Positions 1-64,000 of a stretch of DNA of 64,000 nucleotides are shown here, one piece after another. This stretch comes from Glandiceps talaboti (lineage: Eukaryota; Hemichordata; Enteropneusta; Spengelidae), in the NCBI RefSeq assembly GCF_964340395.1, contig NC_135550.1, positions 4,190,601 to 4,254,600 of the forward strand. The letters run 5' to 3'. A program made the translations under genes and the position numbers. Numbering within the stretch: position 1 is the first letter of the stretch; every line of letters begins with the position of its first letter. The notes under the pieces are model-generated. The model ran no database searches. It worked only from the letters and a program-made list of their open reading frames with translations, and was not told the origin of the DNA.

Positions 1-1599
1 TCTGTCACTTGTACATAATAGTACACAACTATGCAACATAGTTTTTGATTATCTCATCATATATAAGTTAAAACGGAAAAGAATAGTAGTAGTGACAATA
101 ATCCAGTGTTTTTGCAAAGGGTGGAATGTAGGTCAAATCTAACCAAGTTGCCAGGGTATTTTACAAGGGTTCCCAACCAACATTATGGTACAAAATATGG
201 AAGTGTACACAAGTTTGCAAACCTTAGCAAAAGACCACTGTAAATCTACTAAAGTTGATCTCTTTAAAGCTACACTATGTATAGCCACCGTAGACAGTCT
301 CTATACTCATCTACAAATTTTCTATCTGACATTATCTGTGGTGGATATAAATTGTAAAATATGATGACATTGATATTCAGTAGTACACAAAACAATCAAC
401 AGCATAAATCTGAACCCTAATGCTCTGATCACAGGTTAGATGTGTATCAACAGAAAGAGGTGAACAATGATGATTGAGGGTGAGGTTACTCTCCCCCCAT
501 TTACAGATATGACATTACTTATTCTTCAAACTTTATGGGGGGGGGGGGGCACAGACCAGAACTGTACAATTTTTCTTGATACCAAAAGCTTCCATTGCTT
601 TACGTTTTACAGCAAACTTGTTAGCTATGGGTAAAATTTACCATTTCGGTGACAGTATATTTATATCTGATTCAGTGGACAATGAGAGAATTCCTTATGT
701 AGAAACAAATGACATCATCTATATATGTTGTGTACCAATGACCGAGAGTTGGGATTGTACAAGGAAATGATAAGGCATCTCTTACTGACTGAGTAATTAA
801 TAATAGTTTTTTACTTGTAAAAATGTACAGTTGTGGAAAGTACCCCATTAACTTAAGGTCGGTACTGAGTTCTGCACTGGTTATGTATAAACAAAAATGT
901 ATTGAAAGTCAAACATACATCAGGAAGTTTTGACAGAACACATCAATATTCACGATGAGTTCCTCTGAATAAACTTCAGAGATATCATTTATGAGTTTGA
1001 ATTTCTACAGCTGCTTGTTCGGAAACTTAATTAAACTACATATGTACAGGAAATGAAATCCTGAGTTCTGAATTTTGAGCTTCTGAGTCAGTCTAACAAA
1101 CATAAAGTTAAAGTTGCCCTAGATATTTTTATCCACAGGACTTTGCTAAGGTGTGAGAAACCAAACTCTCATATTTTTGAGAATTTTCCAAATGCTGCCA
1201 CAGCTAATAACTTGAGAAAGAGAGTCTGTCTGTTTTTACTATGACATCAGTGACTGTATGTCCATAGCATTACTTTTCATATTTCCAAAACACAGACTAC
1301 CTGTATTATTGCTACTTAGCCAAACTTGAAAGTATGAATTTGGGATTCAATGATTATCGTGATTTGTAACTTGAACGCTTTAATTTACTAACCCTGCAAA
1401 TAATCTTTGACAAACAGCAACAAAAAAAGAAACCTTTTGGAAACATTTCATATGAACTTTTTAAATACTCACTTTTGTACATTTGCAAACAAAAAGGCAA
1501 AAAAGAGAAATATAAATAAGTTTAGAGTTTCAATTTACAAAGTCTTACACACTCTATGCACACATCAGGTCTTGAAAAATGTTTAATACACATTCATGC
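1..1599. other. 3' flank of SIPA1L
   Basis: AT-rich sequence with no gene that I can support. It contains a short homopolymer G run (about 537-549) and a degraded repeat copy near 99-190. Longer 3' UTR isoforms cannot be excluded. Confidence 0.5.
99..190 (+). mobile_element. degraded copy of CAGTGTTTTT-terminated MITE-like repeat
   Basis: Begins TAATCCAGTGTTTTTGC, identical to the start of the element at 56096, and contains GGGTTCCCAACC, similar to the GGGAACCCC phrases there. The right end is not clear. Confidence 0.4.
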
Positions 1600-2068
1600 A
1601 AATATAGTTTGCAAAAATCTCTACCTGCATTTATTTTCATGTTTTAAAAAGAAATGTTTCAAACAAAGACTTTGAAGTCTTCTTGTACCCTCAATACAAA
1701 CTCTATGACAAACTATTCACAAAAAAGTCTGCAAGTTGAAATATTATTCAACTAAATTATTACAACTGTAGTTTGAAAACTGGTACTGAATGGTGAAATT
1801 CTTAAACTGTGGAAGGCTAACTAGATGAACTTACAAAGCTGTCACCTTAAATAAAAAAAACCCCAAAACGGTATCAAACATACATGTTTGAAAACTTAGT
1901 ACTAAAAAACATTTTCTACAACACACACCGTTTGACAATGGTTCAGTAGTCCACACTATCTACATATAGAGAGGAAAGTTATATATTTATACAGTCTACA
2001 AAAATAAATTTGCTCTATTTTCCTGCACATTGTGTTTGTGTTTTGTTTTTTGAGTCGCAATCTATACC
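1600..2068 (-). other. SIPA1L: probable 3' UTR of SIPA1L
   Basis: Follows the stop at 2069. No introns or other coding signal are visible. The end is set by the poly(A) signal at 1630-1635, so the boundary is approximate. Confidence 0.5.
1630..1635 (-). terminator. candidate poly(A) signal AATAAA
   Basis: On the sense (minus) strand this reads AATAAA. It is the first canonical hexamer after the stop, about 435 nt downstream. GU-rich sequence (GTGTGC, AGTGTGTAAG) follows 40-80 nt further on, as expected of a cleavage site. Confidence 0.45.
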
Positions 2069-54459
<52,391 letters not shown>

Positions 54460-54475
54460 AACTTCAGCAAAACAC
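54460..54475 (-). other. SIPA1L: candidate 3' splice site before the ATG exon
   Basis: On the sense strand TGTGTTTTGCTGAAG precedes TT ATG AGT GAC. A splice here would make exon 1 start 2 nt before the ATG. Pyrimidine content is moderate, so the exon might instead extend upstream. Confidence 0.45.
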
Positions 54476-55552
54476 AAAAAGCATTCATAACTTTGAAACA
54501 ATATACAGCTGCACACAGCACAACTCTGAGTCTCCTTGTTATATCATATAGCAGTTAACAGACACCATCATCTGTGTGATACAAACTGTCAATCCAAAAC
54601 ACACATCCACAGCATTCCTACGACATCCTGTTGAGTTTGTGTATTCCAGTTTCCCATCAAATGCATATATTACACCAGACTGAAAATAAACATCAATTCC
54701 GGTTCACTTGTGTGTGGTGTACCACTAACTGGAAAGTAATAGCCCTCCTCACTAAAACACTTCTTTGTCTTCTACTTCTTCCTCAGTTTCAGAGATACAC
54801 CCTGTATTTTAAAGCTGGTATCACTGGGACAAACCAAGATCCCTGTCACCAACAATGTCTTATATGCTTTCCTTCTCGGTCTCCTTGGCCTTTGATCTGC
54901 TTCTTGTTTCCACAGTCAGTAAGTAGTTAATTTTCTATTTCTAGGGTATCTGTAAAAACAAGTGAAATGTCATCTGTCAGTCCAAATCTCCAGGCAATTG
55001 CAGCAGTTTATTTAGTTAGCACCCTTTTTTTTGTTCTACAGCTTTGTGCTTTGTACTATTTGTTGACTGTTCATGATGAAGTGATATCAAATTACATCTT
55101 AAAATCCTTAAATACCAATTTAAGATATTATTTGGTAGTTAGGCCTCATTAGTAATATCACACCATACTTTTGCACCATAATGGTAAACATATCAAGTCT
55201 TAAATATAGATATAGATTCTACATCAGGAATAAAACACTAATCAAACACACAAATATAATATAATGACAAGTTGGTGAAATTAGTGTGGGCTAACATCAG
55301 GCTTTCCCTGGTTATTAAATATATGTGTATGCATGTACAGTACATGTAACCAGCATATATCCATTATTCACAGCTTGGATATCAACGATACCACATACAT
55401 CATAACATGCACACTGTACTTGTATTACTTTGCTTTGATTTATAAACTATACCTGCATGTAACATGAATATTACCAGTTTATGTTTCCTGCAGAATGGAG
55501 ATACTGTTTTCCATCCTGTGAGTGAAATATCAAATACCAGTACTCACTATCA

Positions 55553-55643
55553 CTAGAATTACTAACAGGCCAATCAAATCTATAATTACTAACGGGCCAA
55601 TCAAATCTAGAATTACTTACGGGCCAATCAAATCTAGAATTGC
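55553..55643 (+). repeat. 27-bp direct repeat, 3 copies
   Basis: Unit GGGCCAATCAAATCTAGAAT plus TACTAAC. Each copy carries CCAAT. Confidence 0.9.
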
Positions 55644-56095
55644 TTTCAGCTAAGGATGGATATCATTCCATATACATGTATTCATCTCATCTGTATTAGT
55701 AAACAGCTGCTCAATAACTTAATTGAGTGACAACAATAAAAGAGAAATGCTTCTTTTCAAATCTAAGGATTTTTGTTTTACTATACCTACATATACCTAT
55801 AATTGTAATGTACATGTATGTACACATGATTTCAGCTCTACTTTATATGTACATACATTTTTCATGACCACTATATATGTAAAATGCATATCATTGCTGA
55901 AAAAGCCTGAAAACGCTACATGTACAATTGTACACTATGCTAATATCAACTGATCCATGAAATGAGTTTGACTTGGAATGGATTAGATTGGATTGGATTG
56001 GAAAGGTGTGCTTTATTTCAGTGCTATACGAATTATTTGATGGAAAGAGAGATGTTAAATGGTGATGGATATCAAATTATCATATTAATTTAATC

Positions 56096-56263
56096 CAGTG
56101 TTTTTGCTAAGGTTTGGGAACCCCGGTAACAGAAAGGGGGGAAAGAGGTAAAACTGGTAGTGCTTCCCATGCAATGTATCATAGTTTAGGTGGGGAACCC
56201 CGGTAAAATGATGTGGGAACCCCGGTAGATTTTACCTACTTACCGCCCTTAAATAAAACACTG
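56096..56263. mobile_element. 168-bp MITE-like element with CAGTGTTTT termini
   Basis: Starts CAGTGTTTTTGCTAAGG and ends AAATAAAACACTG, a 9-bp perfect terminal inverted repeat. Flanked by TAATC on both sides (possible 5-bp target duplication, although TAATC also precedes the copy near 104 and may belong to the element). The inside repeats GGGAACCCCGGTA three times. Confidence 0.55.
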
Positions 56264-57980
56264 TAATCTAATCAATTAATATCCAAGAATGATCATACAT
56301 TTGTTTACTGTACTCCCTCAATATACATTGTATTCTGAGTGGAGGGGGCCATGTACATAAAATTGTGGTACAAGTATATTATGTATGATCACTCATACCA
56401 AAACCAAAATTTCAAGCTATTTATTTGCTAGAAAATGTTCAACATGACGTCTATCCTAAATAGAAAATGTCAGTGCAATTTTACTACCTACATAGAAATA
56501 CAATGATGACTTCTGCCATTTATGGAGGGGGCGGAGACAAAAGGAAAGTTACATGTATCTGAAGGAAAGTCACATACAAGTTGTTAAGGAACTGAATTTC
56601 TACACAGAAATAAATTATTGAAATAGATATTTTCTTGCAGACCTTCCTACACTGTAATCTGAAAAGCAGATAATGTTCTCTAATTAATGTTTTTCAAGAG
56701 AGGACACACGCTCATTTACATAATAATAACATCCTTTGTTATGTTAAGTACATGTAGTCTGGCCACTATCCTGTGAGAAACTTCCTGGGATGGAAACATT
56801 GTTGTATACAATAGTACTGTATATGGTTATGTAGTATTTGTCACCTTCCATGACCTTTCACTGTAAACCCTACTTCATCCTACATGTTTTGGGTTAGGAA
56901 GGAGCACCTTAATGTCTTTATGTGGTTTATTAACCCTATCCTACTTTCCCACTCTTTTATGGAATGATGTGGGAATTAGGAATGTGGAAGTCACGGAAAA
57001 ACGTCACCAGAATGATCTATGGCAAAGGATACATGTACATGAAGGTTAAAACTAAAGGATAAACAAATTAAATTGAAATCTAATATTTCTAAACGACAGT
57101 GGTAGGTCATTATGATGCCCTGGTCCTATACATGTATCTTTATTAAGGTCATTATGTCAAATTTGTGATTCTTTGGCATGGTAATGTTATCGCATTATAT
57201 AAAGACTGTGTACTTCGGTATACTTGGAAGGCATAATAACCCTGTATGTGACCTGTGGCTTTTACTCTAACACAGGATAGGACAATGCAAATCCCCAGAC
57301 TGTACAAGCACAGGCAATTCAAAACCCTCATGCTTGATTAGAATAGGTATATACTATAAAGATATCACTATTCACAATGTGTATTGGCCAGGAAATACAT
57401 TTAGAGCTACGATAATGTGAACACATGTAAATGCATGCACTTTGTAATTTGTTTCTTGTACTCATTTCTTTGTATTTCACTGGAGCATACATATATATGT
57501 ATACAGGTCTAACCCTATACCTCAAAACAACTTTGATTTCATGGGAAACAGTTTACAGGTACCATTCACATCATTGTCACACACTTGTGTCCTTTTATAT
57601 ACGTTAATTCACTTTAAAAATGTCACCATTGGAACTTGAAGTTAGTCAAGTTTGTAAAATATCAGTATGTGCAAAATGATATTTCATAATGAGGATATAC
57701 ATTTGTAGGTGCATACAATGTAGAACTTAGAACTTAGAAGGATGACTATTGGCAGGCAATTTTCATGATACATATACACGTACATGTACATTTGTAGTAC
57801 TGTACAGTACCTTGTACATGTTTGCATTACACAGAATGAAAAGCCACAATAGAATAGATAATCTCATGGAGCTGATTATCAGGGTACAGTTTCAGAAAAT
57901 CATTTTGTCTTACAGAAATGTATAAAATTTTCACATACATGTACTGTGTATTGAACCTTGACATTGACTCAAAAATAATT

Positions 57981-58140
57981 TACATATTGACCCTAGAGTT
58001 CTGACTTTAACAGACACATTTACATATTGACCCTAAAGTTCTGACTTTAACAGACACATTTACATATTGACCCTAGAGTTCTGACTTTAACAGATACATT
58101 TACATACTGACCTAAACTTTTGATTTGAACATACACATAC
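57981..58140 (+). repeat. 40-bp tandem repeat, 4 copies
   Basis: Unit TACATATTGACCCTAGAGTT plus CTGACTTTAACAGACACATT; the fourth copy is degenerate. Confidence 0.95.
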
Positions 58141-58891
58141 ATTTACATGTTAACCCCTGACATTTGACTTGGATAAATAAAGAGATTTTCCTGTCATTTC
58201 ATACATGTACACATTGAAGTTGTGGTCAACAGCTACATCGGTTCAATGTAATGATGTATACATTATCAAACATGACACTAGATGAACAGCATTCTGCTTG
58301 ACTATTTCACAATAGCCTACTTCTGTATCCAGGTAACATAAGAACTGTTTATTGTCACTGCAAGCTACAAATGTAATTTTGATAATAATCAATACATACA
58401 TGTACATTTGTGTAAATGATAATAGTTGGAAATACTAGAAGTTGGCTACTTTGTTTTACAGAAGCCAGTGGAATTTTAGTACTACACTGGTTCATTCATG
58501 GCCGAGAAGAATTCTTTTTTTTTAATTGTGCAATCTCTCTTTACTGTGGTCAAACTGTTCAAAAACTTTGTTTCTTGTGAGTCACCCATTGTCAGTATGA
58601 GATAGGGAAACAACAAACTTTGGTGCATCACAAAAATTGTTGTTCATCTGATCAGCAACGGCACACCATCCATCAAATTAGTTTTGTATTAATGTAGAAG
58701 CCACGCTATTTCAGTTACATGTAATAGAACACAATCACGATTTATCTTATTACATGATAATAATATATACATGTGCCTGATGACTGTGATAAAAGTTACC
58801 TTTTTGGAATCTAGTTTTGAACTTGAAGCTTCTACGGAGCTCTCCTCTGAATCATTCAGATGTCATCAGCATAATGATATTAAGCTGTTTG

Positions 58892-58922
58892 GTCAGGTGA
58901 CTTCCTAGGGGAGTCACCTGAC
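58892..58922. promoter_or_regulatory. perfect 11-bp inverted repeat with paired E-boxes
   Basis: GTCAGGTGACT, 9-nt spacer, AGTCACCTGAC. Each arm contains the E-box CAGGTG/CACCTG. It lies upstream of the gene's ATG exon. Regulatory use is inferred. Confidence 0.3.
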
Positions 58923-60300
58923 AGCAGATAATATCTAATTTACTTTTTAAATACATGTACCTTGACAGTTTGATGCCAAATTTCTTTCATATCATAATTA
59001 ATATCCACCATGGCAGTATAACATATACATGTACATTGTATATATAGGCTGATTGAGCTGTTGATAGCTGAGATTGGTTTGGACAATGGGACAGTGGGGG
59101 TCAAGGGTTAATCATATTAATGATAAAACAACAATACAAATTACAGTAGTGAACAAATTGTATTAGGAGACATTTTTTATACAGGACTCAGAAAATAAAC
59201 AGTTAAGGCACATGAACACAGAAGATTCTCCATGTACATGTATCAATTTAATACATTTAAATTTCGACAAGATATTAAAAAGGTATAACATTTTCAAAGA
59301 TGACGACTGTATTTTGAGATACCATGTACTACTCACAATGCACTGTAAAGTTAACCCAAACAAAATGTCCCACCTTCTCACAAGGTTGGAAGTGCTGTGC
59401 ATGTCATGTACATGTATATCAAATATACACACAAAATAATATTATTAATGTCCAATCTGTATGTACAGTACCTGTATATCCTGTGTGATGAATGATGCAA
59501 TGCCATTTAAAATGCCAGTTGTTGTACAAAATAATTATTATAATTTAATCTACAGTACATAGGCAACTCAGTATAAAAACATGTTGATGGACTTACTGTG
59601 TGTTATATTAAATTGTGAATGCATATATTTTTTGTAAACCCATGGATGTACAATATTTCATATCATTTGTCACAGTAGTATGTGTAGATCAAATGAACTA
59701 GCCATGCAACATGTACATGTATTGTCTAAAACTGCCAAACTACAACTTCCAATTCACAGGATGGTACAAAATTGTACGTTAAATGTTCATGTTGTTAGCA
59801 TACCATTATGTCTATATTATAGTATGTACATTTGTAATGTGTACATGAATAGAGACCACATTTCTGAGATACTGCTAGCCTAACCAAGTACTCATGTAAA
59901 CCATGTGTACATGTATATCATGTAACAGCTGTCAACAAGTGATACTGGAACAGTGTTTACAAGACATAACAATTTGAAATTGCCATTTGAAAAAATAACA
60001 TAAAAAATTGACGTGTACATACAGTACATATGTATACATGTACATGTACGGCCACTGAATCATTACAATTTACAAGTACAAATTAATGTGTATTGTACTA
60101 TGTTGCCTAGCCCTTTTTTACAGAATTATGAAATGGCATTATTACTACATTAGTATTTCTAGACGTTGTGAACTATATCTGTAACAGATGTCCACATACA
60201 TGTACATGTACACCCACAGTTTGTACATGTAAGAAAAACTACATGCACATCACTTCAGTGTGTGCAGAGGGAGTGTATTACACTCAAAATGAACACTTAC

Positions 60301-60560
60301 CCTGAATAATTTGTCCAAATATCTCAGCTTCAAACTCAAAGCAAACGACTAACAAGTAGAATTCACCAACTGATATCTCTTACATATAGACAATATATAA
60401 TTCTATTTCACTATCATAGCTCATATGTCATTATATATTGCTATAAATCAGTGAGAAAGCAAGCTCAGGTTTTGAGAACAGACTGAACTCAAGAGAGACC
60501 TCTGATCTTCTAGCAAGTGAAAACGAGATGGTCTCTAAATTTATCTGCAGCCATTCCAAA
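60301..60560 (-). other. SIPA1L: candidate non-coding 5' exon of SIPA1L
   Basis: The sense strand has ATTCAGG before GTAAGTG at 60300-60299, an almost perfect donor, 5.8 kb upstream of the ATG exon's acceptor. About 480 nt further upstream lies CATTGGTTGG (inverted CCAAT box). The exon start is unknown. Confidence 0.25.
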
Positions 60561-61496
60561 TGCAGCTTAACAATGTTAAGAATGTATGAACCATGAACAG
60601 TGTTCAGTTACTGAACTACTCATCAGGCATTGACTGGACTACTAATATAGGGATGACTAATAATCAAATCTACTACAATTTACTGCATTTCAAATTCTCA
60701 CATCAAAATCTAACGTTCAGCAAAAGAGCAAAGTTAATATTTAAAATTTAAAAGCCCACAAAAGATTAGCTTGGTCTCTCCAACCAATGACAGTGTGGTG
60801 TAATTTGTGGTTACATATTTATTTTATATATTGTGAATAACAATTTCAATCATTGTATCATATTGTTGTGATGAAATTCATAACATTTTCATTGGCAAAC
60901 CAAATTTGATAATATTCATTATTGGTATTATTTCTATAACTTAATGATTATCGTGTACATGTACAATGTATACGCCAATGGACATCTAATTCTGTTGGAT
61001 ATATGCTAATTAATAATATATTTGTGTATTGACTGTAAAGTACAAATGTAAATCATAGCAAATGTATGATGTTATCTGAGTAAAATTATTATAAAATTTA
61101 ATTCTCTTTGCACTTACGTTACATGAAATAAAATTGAGACAAAACACTCAAAAAAATCCAAAATGATGAGATTATGGTGTTTCCAAAATGTTTATACACT
61201 AGATAACTAGTATTACCAGTATTGTAACTCAAGTAGTATATGTAGTAGACACACTGTACAATGACAACCTAATCAGAGCTGTGCACTAATCTTTCATCCA
61301 TAACACTTCTTCATTCTCCTTCTGACAGTGACAGAAGAGTGAATGATATTTATATGGATCAAACATTAGATATACTGGTCTAACCAATTACTGGAATGGA
61401 TGGTAAAACTAGTTGTGTGTGTCTGCATCATGCGTGTGTCATTGTCATCCAATACACAAGTTGTGTCACTTGTTTGGAATTATTATTAATGTTTTA

Positions 61497-61941
61497 TTTG
61501 AAATGTTACACTTCAACATTCTTGTAGTACAGCTAAATATGTCATCAATGGGTTTTATGTTGTTATAGTTATTCCAATAATGCCTATATTATTAGTCATA
61601 AATGTACATATACATTAATGAAATTGTAGGAGCTACAATCCTACACAGCACTCCTCTGTGAAGCGTGAATTGAAAAAATTCCAAAACACAGAAATAAATA
61701 ATAAAATAGTAATTGTGTATTTTATCTCATTTGAAATGTTATAATTCAAGATTCTTGTATTACAGCTAAATATGTAATCAATTGATTTAACGCTGTCACT
61801 TATTGAAATAATGTACATGTATACTATTATTACTCATAAATATATTTCATTTATAAATTTGTAAGAGAGCCTATAACCATGATACTCTTTGTGAAGTCAT
61901 GTATGAAGCATGAATTGAAGAAATATCAAAATGCAGGAATG
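61497..61941. repeat. diverged tandem duplication, about 230-bp unit
   Basis: TTTGAAATGTTACACTTCAA near 61498 recurs as TTTGAAATGTTATAATTCAA near 61731. TACAGCTAAATATGTCATCA matches TACAGCTAAATATGTAATCA, and GCGTGAATTGAAAAAATTCC matches GCATGAATTGAAGAAATATC. Similarity is perhaps 75%. Confidence 0.75.
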
Positions 61942-64000
61942 GTAATTCAGCATTAGATTTTAGATGCACTACAATTTGTAATAATATGACTAGGGAATAC
62001 AGTGAGTTACTAACTTATTTATAAATACATTACCTTCAAGTATCAGTTTATGTTATAATATTCTCCATAATCTTGAAAACAATTCACCTTAAATGTTGTC
62101 TGCCATAGTACATTTGTAAATGTTTTAGATTATCTACCAGTACATGTCATGCTGTGTAACATCAAGTTGACATGATTACATTAGAAGATAATTTCAATAT
62201 GTGTATTCCGTATTACAATTGTAATTATACAGTACAATACTTATGGTGGCAGGAAATTAATAATATTAATATTCCATTAACTACTTGTCGTCCTGGAAAT
62301 TACACTCTATACATATGTACCATTTATATTCTTAAATTACTAACACAAGTTATAGAAAATGTACAACTACAAAACTACAATATATTAATTATGCAGAGTA
62401 AACCCAGGTTACACAATAAATTCATCTCATCTTTATTATCACCAACAATACATGATACACTTTTGATATATCATTACACATGCAAATTACTTCATTTGTT
62501 CTAACTCCATTGTTCCTTTGTGTTAGAGTGCTACAATAAAACCTGTGTACCTACAATGGACACAAAACCTTGCTTGGCAACAACAAGTGTATTATAATTG
62601 TTATAACATTTACTACTTAATGTATTTTCTTTCCACAAATATTACAGTTGTGAATTCTAATAAAAATATTTTTTTCTAACAATCGAATCCATGTCAATAA
62701 CTGCACTGAATTTTCTAACAGCAATTTTCCATCCCAATACATCCATAAACTCATAAAAATGTATACAATCATAAAAAAAAGATCTGCCTAGGTGAACAGT
62801 ACACATATGTAAAGAGGTTAGGTTTTTATGAGGTAGCAATGTTTGGCTTTGCTGATTAACCACTGGGATAGTAGGTCATACAGGAATCCTTGGAGCCATT
62901 TATTATGGGACAACTACATATAAACCTGCAATTTATCATAATGTTTGATCATGATTACTGGTGTTTGAAAGTGGTACAAGGGACAGCATGGTGCATGCAT
63001 GCTGAGTCAATACTGTAATAATACAGACAGTAATGGCACAGTTTCCATCATCTGTTCCTGGCAACATCTGTAACACATGGTAATTTGAAATAATGGTTGT
63101 GAAGACACTTATGCACTGAGTCCTTTCCAAGGATGCAGGTTATCAATATCATGTCTAGAGATGTTTTTTTTTGTACAATAATTGAATAACTCTAGTCAGC
63201 AAATGCAATTAAAGGTATTTGAAGATGGTATGGAAGTGTTTGTGATTAGTCAGATGATAACCATGGTAACCAGCGAATTTAACACATCAGGTGATACAGT
63301 ACAATACAAATACAGTTACATGTCCAGAAATATTAATTACTAATACTGAGTTTTGTGTCACTTGGTGATTTCTAGGTCAACTATCATTCTTATTGCATAC
63401 ATCATTTACATGTAGGTTTTGAGCAATTTCCATCCAATTTCAAGATTACATATTCAGACATATTAATTAATTAGACACTGGCTTCTGTGCTTAAAAGTGA
63501 CTAGGTCAACTTTCTCTATCATAATCTATAGATATACTGTACATTAATTATTACAATTTCATATTCCCAATTCTATTAATAACTTTCAACATGATTTATC
63601 CAGTTTGACAACACAAATATCTCCACCTACAATATGAACACAAAAGTGACAAGTGTAATTTATTCTTGTTGTAACGCTACTACTCATACTAATTTACTAT
63701 ACTAGGATTGTTAAAATGAAAGTGATGGGATATACATAGAAAATGTTTGCATTTTGTGATAGGATGCACATGTAATGAAATCTACAGCCAGAAATGTTTT
63801 TGAAGGACACATGTGTATTGTGTACCCTGTAGGTCAAAATGATAGAATTTCATGACATGACATGACATCGGCAATATGACATCATTATATACCACAAGTC
63901 TTGAGGGACTTCCTTCAACTGTGTGTATTGAATGCTGGTGAATCTTTCAAGCAGCCCCGTTCTTCACCAATCAATCTATACCAGAGCAATACCTCTCCTT

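Larger units (their letters stand above)
54476..64000 (-). other. 5' flank / 5' UTR intron of SIPA1L
   Basis: 9.5 kb without coding sequence that I can support. It is AT-rich, dense in TACATGTA-type palindromes, and contains small direct repeats, one MITE and a diverged duplication. It most likely contains a 5' UTR intron and perhaps the promoter. Confidence 0.6.

Noticed and set aside
54460-54516. Upstream in-frame ATG that would extend the protein by 19 residues (MCSCILFQSY...)
   Set aside because: The extension is Cys/Phe-rich, unlike the rest of the exon, and overlaps a plausible polypyrimidine-AG acceptor; MSDDIDII is the better start.

Overview
This window is a piece of an animal (bilaterian) nuclear genome. 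It is AT-rich, its introns run from about 0.4 to 8 kb, and it is heavily loaded with microsatellites, minisatellites and small foldback elements. The protein is closest in my recollection to vertebrate SIPA1L1/SPAR. Together with the abundant TACATGTA palindromes this suggests a non-insect invertebrate (lophotrochozoan, hemichordate or cephalochordate), but I cannot fix the phylum from sequence alone.

One protein-coding gene fills the window, on the minus strand: a SIPA1L-family Rap GTPase-activating protein. I could join 23 coding exons from the ATG at 54459 to the stop at 2069. All exons have GT-AG borders, all phases are compatible, and the total of 5667 nt encodes 1888 residues plus a stop. 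The domain order matches the family: a long disordered Ser-rich N-terminus (exon 1), RapGAP dimerisation and catalytic region (exons 2-10), a linker module (exons 10-12), a PDZ domain (exons 13-14), a disordered Ser/Pro-rich region with a PPPY motif (exons 15-21), and a C-terminal coiled coil (exons 22-23). The 3' UTR probably ends near a poly(A) signal at 1630-1635. The ATG exon has a plausible splice acceptor 2 nt upstream of the ATG, so the promoter and 5' UTR exon(s) lie at higher coordinates. A very strong donor at 60299-60300 is the best candidate inside the window.

The introns hold six large tandem arrays with unrelated units: 25 bp (12.3-14.0 kb), 26 bp (21.4-23.2 kb), 48 bp (24.7-26.0 kb), 99 bp (27.0-30.4 kb), 35 bp (32.4-33.2 kb) and 21 bp (48.4-49.6 kb). 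Together they make about 16% of the window. The introns also hold long (TA)n, (GA)n, (CT)n and compound tetranucleotide tracts, a 5'-truncated LINE fragment antisense to the gene, several MITE-like foldbacks and dispersed repeat families.

The most interesting points are these. First, the 35-bp array is a tandem amplification of the 3' end of exon 7 together with its 5' splice site; 15 of 21 intronic copies keep the GT and the two nearest the real exon have lost it. Second, a 39-bp perfect inverted repeat inside (TA)n encloses a second copy of the 3' end and donor of exon 22. Third, (GA)n in intron 2 and (UC)n in intron 3 of the same pre-mRNA could pair and loop out exon 3. I found no second gene, RNA gene or CRISPR array.
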